A stretch of DNA of 19,598 nt from an uncultured Tessaracoccus sp. (GTDB lineage: Bacteria > Actinomycetota > Actinomycetes > Propionibacteriales > Propionibacteriaceae), in assembly GCF_947255005.1 (NCBI RefSeq), contig NZ_CAMYFI010000044.1, forward strand, positions 1 through 19,598, read 5' to 3'. The notes beneath the pieces were generated by a model that was not told where the DNA came from, did not search any database, and worked only from the letters and a program-made list of their open reading frames with translations. This document shows positions 1 to 7,961 of this stretch, in pieces; the first letter of the stretch is position 1, and every line of letters begins with the position of its first letter. The position numbers and the translations under genes are program-made.

Positions 1-1240
1 GCTTCCCACCCCGCACGTCGGCGACGACGCCGCGCACGTGGGCGACGAACCGCGCGTGGTTCACGCTCGCGTCGAACTCTTGCTCAATCCGCTGACGCGC
101 CTGGCTTCGCCACCCTGCGCACTTGCAGCGCTCCGCGTGGGCCGCCAAAAAGTCGCCGATCGCCTCACCCGTGGCGTGCGCCGGCAGCAGCGTCGCGTCG
201 GGCACGAGCTCACGAATGGCCCCGACGTCGGGCGCGACCGCCGGAATCCCGTGGGCCATGGCCTCCATGAGTGCGACGGGGATGCCTTCGGAGTCTGAGG
301 TGTTGAGCAGCACGTCGATGGGTGTGCACTCCAGGAAGCGGAGCACCTCCTCGTGGGGCAGCGCCCCGAGCAGGTCGACGCGGACGTCCGCTGCACGCAG
401 TTGCTGGGCGTGTCGCTCCATCTCTTCGCGCAGCGGGCCGTCGCCGACGTGTGTCCACCGCAGCGTGAGCTCCGGCCGCAGCGCGTGCAGCCTCGCCAGG
501 GCGGCTGCCGCGCGGTCGAGCCGTTTGAATGGTGTCATCGAGCTGAGCGTCACGACGTGGAACTCCCCCGGGCCCGTGGGCGGGGTTGTTGCGGGGGGGA
601 TCGACACGCCGAGCCGGGAGCAGCGACGCTGGGCGTTGGTGAAGCCGTAGCGGGCGAGATGCTGACGCCCCGCGTCGGAGATGGCGTGGACGCAGCGGAT
701 CCACGGGGCGAACTGCCGGATGAGCGGCGTGTACTCGCCCACTCGGGAGGGCTCCCACAAGTCGGTGCCGTGCGCCCGCGCCAGCGCCGCCCCGACGCGG
801 GAGCGCCTCGCCAGCAACGCTCCAGCCATGACACCGGAGGAGAGCCAGTATCCGTAGACGACGTCAATCCTCACCCGATCCCGGCGTGCGATGTCGGAGA
901 GCGTGCGGGCGATCAGATAGACCTGCGCGAGCGTGCGCAGGGCAACCCGGGCGCGTAGGGGGTTGAGCCGTCGCTGGCGTGCGAGCCGCCACAGTTCGCG
1001 GGCGAGGGCGGGGGAAGTCAGCGCCCTGGCAGCCGACCACACCAACCATCTGCGGGATGCCCAGCGATCCGCGAGGGTCTCGTCGACGCGGACCGCGTCG
1101 GGCACGGGGCGCGCGCCACCGGTGGCGCGCTTCTCGGGCAAGAGCACGACATCGTCGCTTTCCTGCCAGTGCTCCAGTTCGGGGACGATGAACGACTCCC
1201 CTGTCCCGAACGGGAACTGCGAGGTGACGATGACAATCAC
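1..1240 (-). CDS. Glycosyltransferase, GT4-type, C-terminus beyond window edge
   Basis: This gene likely transfers a sugar from an activated donor to a growing lipid-linked surface glycan at the inner face of the membrane. The frame is open from a GTG at 1240 to the window edge (413 codons) with no stop, so the 3' end is missing. The start is supported by a GAGGG ribosome site a few bases upstream, and it lies 10 bp after the stop of the preceding glycosyltransferase. The N-terminus reads MIVIVTSQFPFGTGESFI, usual for amylovoran/colanic-acid type transferases. The C-terminal half carries VGDGPLREEM, LLGALPHEEV and SEGIPVALMEAMAHGIP, the last holding the E-x7-E donor-binding pattern of GT-B retaining enzymes. 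Acceptor and donor cannot be read from sequence. It is the third gene of the leftward operon starting at 4322. Family is clear; specificity is unknown. Confidence 0.88.
   Translation of the reverse strand, partial: MIVIVTSQFPFGTGESFIVPELEHWQESDDVVLLPEKRATGGARPVPDAVRVDETLADRWASRRWLVWSAARALTSPALARELWRLARQRRLNPLRARVALRTLAQVYLIARTLSDIARRDRVRIDVVYGYWLSSGVMAGALLARRSRVGAALARAHGTDLWEPSRVGEYTPLIRQFAPWIRCVHAISDAGRQHLARYGFTNAQRRCSRLGVSIPPATTPPTGPGEFHVVTLSSMTPFKRLDRAAAALARLHALRPELTLRWTHVGDGPLREEMERHAQQLRAADVRVDLLGALPHEEVLRFLECTPIDVLLNTSDSEGIPVALMEAMAHGIPAVAPDVGAIRELVPDATLLPAHATGEAIGDFLAAHAERCKCAGWRSQARQRIEQEFDASVNHARFVAHVRGVVADVRGGK
1111..1130. repeat. Perfect 20-bp palindrome inside glycosyltransferase gene
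   Basis: GCGCGCCACC is followed directly by its reverse complement GGTGGCGCGC. It lies in coding sequence near the N-terminus of the leftward glycosyltransferase. Function is unknown and it may be chance in GC-rich DNA. Confidence 0.5.
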
Positions 1241-1250
1241 GTTGCAGCCC

Positions 1251-2507
1251 TCATCTGTTCGCCGAGCATCCGAAACGCCTGGGATCATGGGCGACGGTGT
1301 GCAGGAGCGAGTGGAACTCGTCGGCGAGCGCCGGCAACGCGTGGTGTTCGCGAACCCATTCCACCGCGGCAGCGCCCAGGCGGGCTCGCTCGGCGTCGGG
1401 CAGGCTCGTCGCAGCGACGATAGTCCGGGCGATGTCCGCCGGGTCCTCAGCGCGAGCGCGCACGGCTGCGCCTGAGTAGGCCAGCGGCGAATGGTCGGAG
1501 GCGAAGGCATCGATGATGGGCACGCCGGTGAGCATGTAGTCGAAGATCTTGTTGGCCGAAACGCCGTAGGCATACAGCGGGCTGCGCTTGGAGCCGATGT
1601 ACAGCGCATCGCACGAGCTGAGCGCCGAGTGAACCTGCGCCTTGGGAATCGTGCCGGCGAACTCGATGTGCGCGCCGAGCCGCCGGGCCCGCCGCTCCAG
1701 CTCATCGCGGTGGAGCCCATCGCCCCACACCAGCGCCGTGACGGGCTCGTCGGTGATGCGCCCCATCGCCTCGACGAAGTCGTCCATGGCGTTGGCGGTG
1801 GTCAGGCCACCCGCATAACCGACGATCCGCCTCCCCTCGCGGCGCAACCGCTCGACACGCTCGACGACACTCGCCGGCGCCGGGGCGTGGGGCTGATCAA
1901 CCTCGATGCCGTTGGGAATCACGACGACGGGGGTGTCGACGCCGAGCGAACGCACGTACGGCTCGGTGTTAGGCAGGATCGAGACGATGGCGTCGCTGTG
2001 TTGGTAGGCCCAGCGTTCAGCCACGGCCATTGCCCACATGAGCGGGTGCTTCGACGAGTGCCCCCCGAGCTCGATGGGGGTGAGCGGCCACAGATCGTGA
2101 ATTTCGTGGACGAGCGCCGCGCCAGCACGCCTGGCGACCGCAGCGGCCAGCCAGGTATCGAACGGATACGTCGACGACGCGATCACCACGTCGGGGCGCG
2201 TGGCCTTCGCGATGGCGCCGGCTCGCAGCATCCCCTTGCCGACGAAGTCCGCCCAGCTCAAAATCCGTCCGACCCCGTTGCCCTGGTAGCGGCGGGTACG
2301 CAGAAAACGGAACGGAACGTCGTCGATCCAGTAGGGCTGCCCCTCGATGGCGTCGGGGAAGTTGCGAGTGCGCAGGTGGGAGTAGGTACCGGCGAGAATC
2401 GTCGTCGAGGAGCCGAGTTGCTCCCAGGCACGCGCCATCGCGTGGGGGCGGTACTCCATGCCTGATGTCGGGGAGCCCGCGTAGTGATCGATGTAGCAGA
2501 TGCGCAC
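1251..2507 (-). CDS. Glycosyltransferase, GT4-type (WbuB-like)
   Basis: A 418-residue GT-B fold glycosyltransferase, expected to add a sugar to a lipid-linked glycan intermediate in the cytoplasm. The N-terminal acceptor domain begins MRICYIDHYAGSP and includes a histidine-containing loop EIHDLWPLTP. The C-terminal donor domain has VIPNGIEVDQ, GYAGGLTTANAMDDF, FAGTIPKAQV and GVSANKIFDYMLTGVPII, the pattern found in WbuB-type transferases acting on amino-sugar donors. Length matches that family. The start is GTG at 2507, with AAAGGT about ten bases upstream. It sits 24 bp after the dehydratase stop and 10 bp before the next glycosyltransferase, so the three form one leftward operon. A link to the N-acetylated amino sugar made by the neighbours is an inference from context. 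Confidence 0.9.
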   Translation of the reverse strand: MRICYIDHYAGSPTSGMEYRPHAMARAWEQLGSSTTILAGTYSHLRTRNFPDAIEGQPYWIDDVPFRFLRTRRYQGNGVGRILSWADFVGKGMLRAGAIAKATRPDVVIASSTYPFDTWLAAAVARRAGAALVHEIHDLWPLTPIELGGHSSKHPLMWAMAVAERWAYQHSDAIVSILPNTEPYVRSLGVDTPVVVIPNGIEVDQPHAPAPASVVERVERLRREGRRIVGYAGGLTTANAMDDFVEAMGRITDEPVTALVWGDGLHRDELERRARRLGAHIEFAGTIPKAQVHSALSSCDALYIGSKRSPLYAYGVSANKIFDYMLTGVPIIDAFASDHSPLAYSGAAVRARAEDPADIARTIVAATSLPDAERARLGAAAVEWVREHHALPALADEFHSLLHTVAHDPRRFGCSANR

Positions 2508-2531
2508 CGGGTGACCTTTCGTCGTGCAGGT

Positions 2532-4322
2532 TCAGCGCTCGTCGTCCGCGCAGCGTTGATGGATGAGCTGGGACATCGAGTGCGGATCGGAGCCGTCGAC
2601 GTGTTCCAGCTGGGCTGGGTCCAGTGGCGGGACCTGCACCCGAGAGATCAGTTCGTGCCTCGTCGGCTCGACGTGTTCGTCGCCGCTGAAGAGCACCTCG
2701 TGCAGCTTCTCGTTGGGGCGCAGGCCGGTGAAGACGATGTCGATATCGCGGCCGGAACGCGCGATGAGGTTGCGGGCGACGTCGAGGATTTTGACCGGCT
2801 CGCCCATGTCGAGCACGAGCACATCGGCGGGTTGGCCGATTGCCCCGGCTTGGATGGTCAGTTCGCAGGCCTCGGGGATGGTCATGAAGTAGCGGGTCAC
2901 GTCGGGGTGGGTGACGGTGACGGGGCCACCGGCGTCGATTTGGCGGGTGAAGGTGTGCAGCATGGAGCCGCGCGAGCCTAAGACATTGCCGAAGCGCACC
3001 GAGAGCCAATTGCGGTCGAGCTGCCGCGCGAAGGAGGCGGTGAGTTCCTCCGCCAGCCGCTTGGTTTTGCCGAGCACGCTGGTGGCGTCGGCTGCTTTAT
3101 CCGTCGAGATGTTGACGAGCCGCTCCACGTTGTGACGCTCGGCGGCCCGAAGCACGTTGAGGGTGCCGAGGGTGTTCGTCTTCCACCCTTCCAGCGGGTA
3201 TTGCTCAAGCAGAGGGAGGTGTTTCAGGGCAGCGGCATGGAACACCACCTCGGGGCGGTGGATGGCAAACACGGCGTCGAGCGCGTCGGCGTCACGGATG
3301 TCACACAGCACGACGTTGGGGGTATCGAGGAGCCCCTGGTTGTAGATCGAGAGTTGCGTGCTGTGCAGTCCGGACTCGTCACGATCGAGCATGACGAGCT
3401 CTTTCGGGCCGAAACGGTGCACTTGTCTGGCGATCTCGGAACCGATGGATCCCCCCGCACCTGTGACGAGTACCACCTTGCCTAAGAGGTAGTCGGAGAT
3501 CTCCGCCAAGTCGGTCTTGATCTGGGCACGCCCAAGCAGATCGGTGATGTTCAGCTCGTGGAGGTTGGAAAGGCGCGCCTGTCCAGACACTAATTCGCGG
3601 GCGGGCGGCATCACGAGGGTTTTCAGGCCCGCCTCGTCGGTGATGGCTGACACCTCTCGCATGAAGCGGGCGTCGGCGGTGGTGATGGCGACGATCACCG
3701 TCGTTACCCCCAGACGCCGGGCGGTCTCGACGAGTTTGGAGCGATCCCCCAGTACCTTGGCGCCGCTCAGGTGGAGGTTGCGCTTGCTGGAGTCGTCGTC
3801 GATGTATCCCACGATCTCGAACGGCGCGTTCGGGTCGAACTCGATCAGGCGCCCGAGCTGCTCTCCGGCGTTGCCCGCTCCGTAGATGAGCACGGGTTCG
3901 GCGTCGCCGAGGTGTGGGGTGCGGGTGACGGTGCGGAACAGAAAACGGCCTGCTGCCATCAAGGTGAGCGCGGCGAGCGGCACCGTGAACGTCACCACGC
4001 GGGGGTAGCCGGGTGTGGCAAGGTACGCCGACGCTACGCCGAGCCCGAAGCCGATCCCCAGCACGACGGCGCCGAGCTGCGCGGCCTCGTCGAAGGACGC
4101 CACTTGGTGTCGGCCCCGATACAGCTTGGTGGCTACCCCGATGGCGAGCTGCAACACAACTGCGAGTGAGAGGTAGAGGGCGACGAATTCCGCCTCCGGG
4201 CCGGAGAGGTTGAAGCTGTAGCGAGCAATCACGAGTGCGACAACCGCTATGGCCCAGCTCAGGCTGTCCCACAACGCCAGCCCGACGCGCAGGAGGCCGG
4301 TCCTCACCACGTTGTTTACCAT
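2532..4322 (-). CDS. Membrane NDP-sugar 4,6-dehydratase, CapD/WbpM/PglF type
   Basis: Family members remove water from UDP-GlcNAc to give UDP-4-keto-6-deoxy-HexNAc, the precursor of bacillosamine, QuiNAc and FucNAc. The 596-residue protein has about four N-terminal membrane segments (residues 10-125), a first Rossmann domain with LIYGAGNAGEQLG (146-157), and a catalytic SDR domain with VTGAGGSIGSE (286-296). The catalytic region is STDKA (406-410) followed by VLGKTKRLAEE. PglF and WbpM usually have Met four residues before the catalytic Lys; here it is Leu417 before Lys421. The start at 4322 is chosen because GGGAGG stands six bases upstream; the frame extends to 4448, but that extension lacks membrane or domain character. 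It is the first gene of the leftward operon. Its keto product would feed the divergent aminotransferase at 4442. Confidence 0.95.
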   Translation of the reverse strand: MVNNVVRTGLLRVGLALWDSLSWAIAVVALVIARYSFNLSGPEAEFVALYLSLAVVLQLAIGVATKLYRGRHQVASFDEAAQLGAVVLGIGFGLGVASAYLATPGYPRVVTFTVPLAALTLMAAGRFLFRTVTRTPHLGDAEPVLIYGAGNAGEQLGRLIEFDPNAPFEIVGYIDDDSSKRNLHLSGAKVLGDRSKLVETARRLGVTTVIVAITTADARFMREVSAITDEAGLKTLVMPPARELVSGQARLSNLHELNITDLLGRAQIKTDLAEISDYLLGKVVLVTGAGGSIGSEIARQVHRFGPKELVMLDRDESGLHSTQLSIYNQGLLDTPNVVLCDIRDADALDAVFAIHRPEVVFHAAALKHLPLLEQYPLEGWKTNTLGTLNVLRAAERHNVERLVNISTDKAADATSVLGKTKRLAEELTASFARQLDRNWLSVRFGNVLGSRGSMLHTFTRQIDAGGPVTVTHPDVTRYFMTIPEACELTIQAGAIGQPADVLVLDMGEPVKILDVARNLIARSGRDIDIVFTGLRPNEKLHEVLFSGDEHVEPTRHELISRVQVPPLDPAQLEHVDGSDPHSMSQLIHQRCADDER

Positions 4323-4354
4323 GCCACACCTCCCGGTTGGGCTTCTCGTCGGGA

Positions 4355-4360
4355 AGTCTA
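4355..4360 (-). promoter_or_regulatory. Putative -10 box for leftward glycan operon
   Basis: TAGACT on the minus strand lies about 33 bases before the dehydratase ATG. It would give a leader of about 26 bases that includes the GGGAGG ribosome site. No convincing -35 was seen at 16-18 bp. The same hexamer precedes the acetyltransferase gene at 6268 with a similar leader length. Confidence 0.4.
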
Positions 4361-4428
4361 GCGTCGCCAGCGCGTGCCAACAGCAACAGTCAAGGCCGGA
4401 AGCGCGCCCCCATCCCGTGGCGCCGGTG

Positions 4429-4434
4429 TATTGT
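4429..4434 (+). promoter_or_regulatory. Putative -10 box, leaderless start of rightward operon
   Basis: TATTGT ends exactly seven bases before the GTG at 4442, so transcription would start at or next to the start codon. There is no good -35 and only a weak ribosome site (CGAGG directly before the start). The same geometry recurs at 10430 and 11256. Confidence 0.45.
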
Positions 4435-4441
4435 CCGAGGC

Positions 4442-5590
4442 GTGGCATTCCTTCCCTTCGCGCGCCCGGACATCACCGAGGCCGAGATTTCCGCCGTCGT
4501 CGAGACGATGCGCTCCGGCTGGCTCACCACCGGCCCAAACTCCGCCCACTTCGAGCAGGAGTTCGTCGAATTCCTGGGCGCCGACGCGCACGCCGTCGCC
4601 GTCAACTCCGCCACCGCGGGCCTCCATCTGGCGTTCGAGGCCATCGGCGTGCAACCCGGTGACGAGGTGCTGGTGCCGACGTGGACCTTCACCGCCACCG
4701 CGGAGGCGGTGCGCTACCTGGGCGGAGACCCGGTGCTCGTCGACGTAGACCCCCACACCCTCTGCATCGACCTGGAGGATGCCGAGCGGAAGGTCACTGA
4801 GCGCACCGTCGCGGTCGCCCCGGTGCATTTTGCTGGGCTGGGCGTCCCCGACGGCGCTCTCGCCGCGTTCGCGAAGCGTCACGGGCTTCGCGTCGTCGAG
4901 GATGCCGCCCATGCACTGCCCACGCTCAACGAGGGCACCCTCATCGGGGCCCATGGTCACGCCGCCACCGTCTACAGCTTTTACGCCACCAAGACGATGA
5001 CCACCGGCGAGGGCGGCATGGTGGTCACTCCCGATGCGGAACTCGCCGCCCGGATGCGCACCATGCGTCTGCACGGCATCAACCGCGACGTGTTCGACCG
5101 CTACTCCGCCAAGAAGCCGAGCTGGCACTACGACGTCGTCGCGCCCGGCTACAAGTACAACCTCGCCGACACCGCCGCCGCGATGGGGCGGGTGCAGCTC
5201 GGGCGCTCAAAGGAGATGGCCGCCCGTCGCGCCGCAATCAGTGCCCGCTACGACGAGGCCTTCGCGGGCCTGCCGGTCACTCTGCCTGCGCACGCGCCCG
5301 AGGGCTCGTCCCACGCCTGGCACCTGTATGTGCTGCGGCTCACCGACGCAGCCCCCGTCAACCGCGATACCTTCATCCAGCGCATGTCCGATAGAGAGGT
5401 GGGCACGAGCGTCCACTTCATCCCCCTGCACCTGCAGCCCTATTGGCGCGACACCTACCGGCACACGCCGGAGGATTTCCCCGTCGCCACCGCGCAATTC
5501 CAGTGCTGCGTGAGCTTGCCGATCTTCTCTTCCATGACCGATGACGATGTCGAGCAGGTGGTCGAGGCAGTGCGAGGGATCCTCGGGTGA
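4442..5590 (+). CDS. DegT/DnrJ/EryC1 PLP-dependent sugar aminotransferase (PglE/PseC-like)
   Basis: Transfers an amino group, normally from glutamate, to a nucleotide-linked keto sugar in the cytoplasm. The 382-residue protein has the fold-type I signature: VNSATAGLH (54-62), VPTWTFTATAEAV, the PLP-ring aspartate in VVEDAAHA (Asp154) and the Schiff-base lysine in YATKTMTTGEGG (Lys184). Length is normal. The start is set at GTG 4442 because the protein homology begins there (VAFLPFARPDI); an open extension back to 4235 overlaps the divergent gene and has no family character. The stop overlaps the GTG of the phosphosugar transferase by 4 bp, the order typical of PglE/PglC pairs. The substrate is inferred to be the UDP-4-keto-6-deoxy sugar from the neighbouring dehydratase, giving a 4-amino-4,6-dideoxy sugar. 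Confidence 0.93.
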   Translation: MAFLPFARPDITEAEISAVVETMRSGWLTTGPNSAHFEQEFVEFLGADAHAVAVNSATAGLHLAFEAIGVQPGDEVLVPTWTFTATAEAVRYLGGDPVLVDVDPHTLCIDLEDAERKVTERTVAVAPVHFAGLGVPDGALAAFAKRHGLRVVEDAAHALPTLNEGTLIGAHGHAATVYSFYATKTMTTGEGGMVVTPDAELAARMRTMRLHGINRDVFDRYSAKKPSWHYDVVAPGYKYNLADTAAAMGRVQLGRSKEMAARRAAISARYDEAFAGLPVTLPAHAPEGSSHAWHLYVLRLTDAAPVNRDTFIQRMSDREVGTSVHFIPLHLQPYWRDTYRHTPEDFPVATAQFQCCVSLPIFSSMTDDDVEQVVEAVRGILG

Positions 5591-6183
5591 ACCTCGCCAA
5601 GCGCGCCTTCGACATCGTCGCCTCCTCGGTGGCCCTCGTGCTGCTCTCGCCGGTGTTTCTCGGTGTGACGGTGGCTATCAAGCTCACCGACGGCGGCCCG
5701 GTGTTTTTTCGCCAGGAGCGGGTGGGGATGGGCGGAAGGGTGTTTCGTATCCACAAGTTCCGTTCGATGCGGGTAGCCAATGAGGGGGCGCTGGTCACCA
5801 CCGCCAACGATGCTCGCATCACGCCGGTGGGGGCGTTTCTGCGCAAATCGAAACTCGACGAGCTGCCGCAGCTCATCGATGTGCTGGTGGGAAACATGTC
5901 CGTGGTGGGGCCGCGCCCCGAGGTGCCACGCTACGTCGAGCTGTGGGGCGAGGAGGCCCGTCGGGAGATTCTGAGTGTGAGGCCCGGCATCTCCGACCCA
6001 GCAGCCATCGCCTTTCGCAACGAACAGGATGAGCTGGCTGCGGCGGACGACCCGGAGCGGCACTACGTGGAGGTGATCCTGCCGAAGAAGGTGGCGATGT
6101 ACCGCGACTACGTGCGGCACCGCTCGTTTATGGGCGACCTCGCCGTGATCTTCCGCACTTTCGCGGCCATCGTCCGAGGCTGA
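5587..6183 (+). CDS. Polyprenyl-phosphate sugar-1-phosphate transferase (PglC-like)
   Basis: The initiating transferase: it moves a sugar-1-phosphate from a UDP-sugar to undecaprenyl phosphate at the membrane. At 198 residues it is the minimal monotopic form (PglC-size, without the long N-terminal membrane region of WbaP/WcaJ). It shows the re-entrant hydrophobic hairpin near residues 5-30 (IVASSVALVLLSPVFLGVTV), then FRQERVG, IHKFRSM, the catalytic Asp-Glu pair in KLDELPQL, GNMSVVGPRP and VRPGISDP. The start is GTG in a GTGA overlap with the upstream stop, implying translational coupling. Its position directly after the aminotransferase suggests the amino sugar made there is the first sugar on the lipid; that is inference. 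Membrane family assignment is firm. Confidence 0.95.
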   Translation: MNLAKRAFDIVASSVALVLLSPVFLGVTVAIKLTDGGPVFFRQERVGMGGRVFRIHKFRSMRVANEGALVTTANDARITPVGAFLRKSKLDELPQLIDVLVGNMSVVGPRPEVPRYVELWGEEARREILSVRPGISDPAAIAFRNEQDELAAADDPERHYVEVILPKKVAMYRDYVRHRSFMGDLAVIFRTFAAIVRG

Positions 6184-6229
6184 GGCTGAATAGCGCCCTC
6201 GCGCCCGTCAGCCGTCGGGAGCCGGGTAC

Positions 6230-6235
6230 TAGACT
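6230..6235 (+). promoter_or_regulatory. Putative -10 box before acetyltransferase gene
   Basis: TAGACT, within TACTAGACT, lies 32 bases upstream of the ATG at 6268 in the only sizeable gap (84 bp) of the first part of the rightward block. It would give a leader of roughly 26 bases containing TAGGAG. The -35 position holds GTCAGC, which is a poor match. Confidence 0.35.
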
Positions 6236-6267
6236 GACAGGCAGTTGAGCTAGGAGATTACACGCAG

Positions 6268-6870
6268 ATGGCCGAGCCCAGAATCCTGCCCTCCGCGGAC
6301 CTCGACGACGACGTGTCGATCGGCGACGGGTCCTCGATCTGGCATCTCGCGCAGGTGCGCGCCGGTGCCCGAATCGGCGAGAACGTCGTCGTCGGCCGTG
6401 GCGCCTACATCGGCGCTGGCGTCCACGTCGGCGACAACTGCAAGATTCAGAACTACGCGCTCGTCTACGAGCCCGCGCGGCTGGCCGACGGCGTGTTCAT
6501 CGGCCCGGCGGCGGTGCTCACCAACGACACGTTCCCGCGCGCCTGCAACCCCGACGGCTCGGTGAAGAGCGCAGAGGAGTGGGAGCCCGTCGGAGTGACG
6601 CTGGAGCGCGGCGCCTCCGTCGGTGCGCGTGCGGTGTGCGTAGCACCCGTGACCATCGGCGAGTGGGCGACGGTGGCCGCCGGCGCCGTCGTCACCCGCG
6701 ACGTCCCCGCCTACGCGCTCGTCGCAGGCGTGCCGGCCCACCGGATCAAGTGGGTGGGGCGCTCGGGTTTCCCACTGGAGGCCACCGGCGAACACACGTT
6801 TCGCGACCCGAAGACCGGCGACGAGTTCGAACAGCACGGTGAGGCCCTCACCCTCGTGAAAGAAGCATGA
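6268..6870 (+). CDS. Hexapeptide-repeat N-acetyltransferase (WbpD/WlbB-like)
   Basis: A left-handed beta-helix acyltransferase, expected to acetylate the amino group of a nucleotide sugar using acetyl-CoA. The 200-residue protein has regular hexapeptide repeats from residue 10 on (VSIGDG, ARIGENVVVGRGAYIGAGVHVGD) and then NCKIQNYALVYE, GVFIGPAAVLTND, the hallmark stretch of WbpD/WlbB enzymes that make UDP-2,3-diacetamido-glucuronate. The final coils are VTIGEWATVAAGAVVTRDVPAYALVAGVPA. AGGAG precedes the ATG by 11 bases. Its stop overlaps the start of the second aminotransferase (ATGA). In WbpD pathways the acetyl group goes on a 3-amino group produced by a WbpE aminotransferase, exactly the neighbour here. 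A PglD-like role on the 4-amino sugar is a possible alternative. Confidence 0.9.
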   Translation: MAEPRILPSADLDDDVSIGDGSSIWHLAQVRAGARIGENVVVGRGAYIGAGVHVGDNCKIQNYALVYEPARLADGVFIGPAAVLTNDTFPRACNPDGSVKSAEEWEPVGVTLERGASVGARAVCVAPVTIGEWATVAAGAVVTRDVPAYALVAGVPAHRIKWVGRSGFPLEATGEHTFRDPKTGDEFEQHGEALTLVKEA

Positions 6871-7961
6871 TGTCTGAAGCATTCATTCCCCCAGCTAAGC
6901 CGATCATCGGCGACGAGGAACGCGCCGCCGTCGACCGCGTCCTGCGCTCAGGCATGATCGCCCAGGGCCCGGAGGTGGCGGCCTTCGAGCAGGAGTTCGC
7001 GGAACACTTCCAGCTGCACCGCGCCTGCGTCGCGGTGAATTCCGGTACGTCCGGCCTCCATCTCGGCTTATTGAGCGCCGGCATCGGCGCGGGCGACGAG
7101 GTGATCGTCCCGTCGTTCACCTTCGCGGCGACGGCCAATTCCGTCGCCCTCACCGGCGCCACCCCCGTCTTCGCCGACATCGCGCTCGACGACTTCACGC
7201 TCGACCCAGCCTCCGTTGAAGCGGGCATCACTGAGCGCACGAAGGCGATCATGCCGGTGCACCTCTACGGCCACCCGGCGAAGATGAGCCAGCTTCTCGC
7301 CATCGCGGAGGCGCACAACCTGCTGCTCTTTGAGGATGCGGCGCAGGCGCACGGTTCATCGCTTGGCGGCACCCCTGTCGGCGCGTTTGGCACGTTTGCC
7401 ATGTTCTCGCTGTACCCAACGAAGAACATGACCTCCGGCGAGGGCGGCATGGTGTCCTGCGCTGATGCGACGATCGAACGAGGCGTGCGCCTCTACCGCA
7501 ACCAGGGCATGCTGCAGCAATACCACAACGAGGTGGTCGGTTTGAACAACCGCATGACCGACATCCACGCCGCCATCGGGCGCGTGCAGCTCACCAAGGT
7601 GGACGCGTGGACGAAAATTCGCCAGCGCAACGCGGCCTTCCTCTCCGCGAACCTGGCAGGCGTCGTCGCGCCGACAGTGGCTGAGGGCGCGGTGCACGTC
7701 TACCACCAGTACACGGTGCGGGTGGCTGATGACCGCGACGGCTTGGCGAAGGCGCTGAAGGACGAGTACAACATCGGTTCGGGAATGTTCTACCCTGTGC
7801 CGAACCACCGCCTGAAGCCGTTCCAGTCGGCGGTGGAGCTGCCCAACACGGAACAGGCGGCGAAGGAGTGTTTGTCGCTGCCGGTGCATCCGTCGCTCTC
7901 GCAAGGTGATCTGGAGCGCATCGTCGCCGCCGTGAACGCCCTCGTAAAGGCGGGTGCGTGA
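6867..7961 (+). CDS. DegT-type PLP sugar aminotransferase (WbpE-like)
   Basis: A second sugar aminotransferase, 364 residues, clearly different from the one at 4442. Signature residues are VNSGTSGLHLG (58-68), VPSFTFAATANSV, Asp157 in FEDAAQAHGS and the PLP lysine Lys186 in YPTKNMTSGEGGM. This combination (AAQAHGS, YPTKNM, later GMFYPVPNHR) is typical of WbpE/QdtB-type enzymes that aminate C3 of a keto sugar. The ATG overlaps the acetyltransferase stop by 4 bp and the stop overlaps the dehydrogenase start. An alternative start at the next ATG would shorten it by one residue. The presence of acetyltransferase, aminotransferase and dehydrogenase in one coupled run supports a 3-acetamido sugar pathway. 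Confidence 0.93.
   Translation: MMSEAFIPPAKPIIGDEERAAVDRVLRSGMIAQGPEVAAFEQEFAEHFQLHRACVAVNSGTSGLHLGLLSAGIGAGDEVIVPSFTFAATANSVALTGATPVFADIALDDFTLDPASVEAGITERTKAIMPVHLYGHPAKMSQLLAIAEAHNLLLFEDAAQAHGSSLGGTPVGAFGTFAMFSLYPTKNMTSGEGGMVSCADATIERGVRLYRNQGMLQQYHNEVVGLNNRMTDIHAAIGRVQLTKVDAWTKIRQRNAAFLSANLAGVVAPTVAEGAVHVYHQYTVRVADDRDGLAKALKDEYNIGSGMFYPVPNHRLKPFQSAVELPNTEQAAKECLSLPVHPSLSQGDLERIVAAVNALVKAGA

Noticed and set aside
1491..2465. Long plus-strand open frame of 324 codons
   Set aside because: It is antisense to the glycosyltransferase at 1251-2507, which has clear motifs; the antisense protein has none and reflects GC-rich codon bias.
4323..4448. N-terminal extension of the dehydratase to 4448
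   Set aside because: The extra 42 residues lack membrane or domain character, overlap the divergent promoter and gene start, and the GGGAGG site is placed for ATG 4322.
4358..5128. Minus-strand open frame of 256 codons
   Set aside because: Shadow of the aminotransferase, which carries the full PLP signature on the plus strand.
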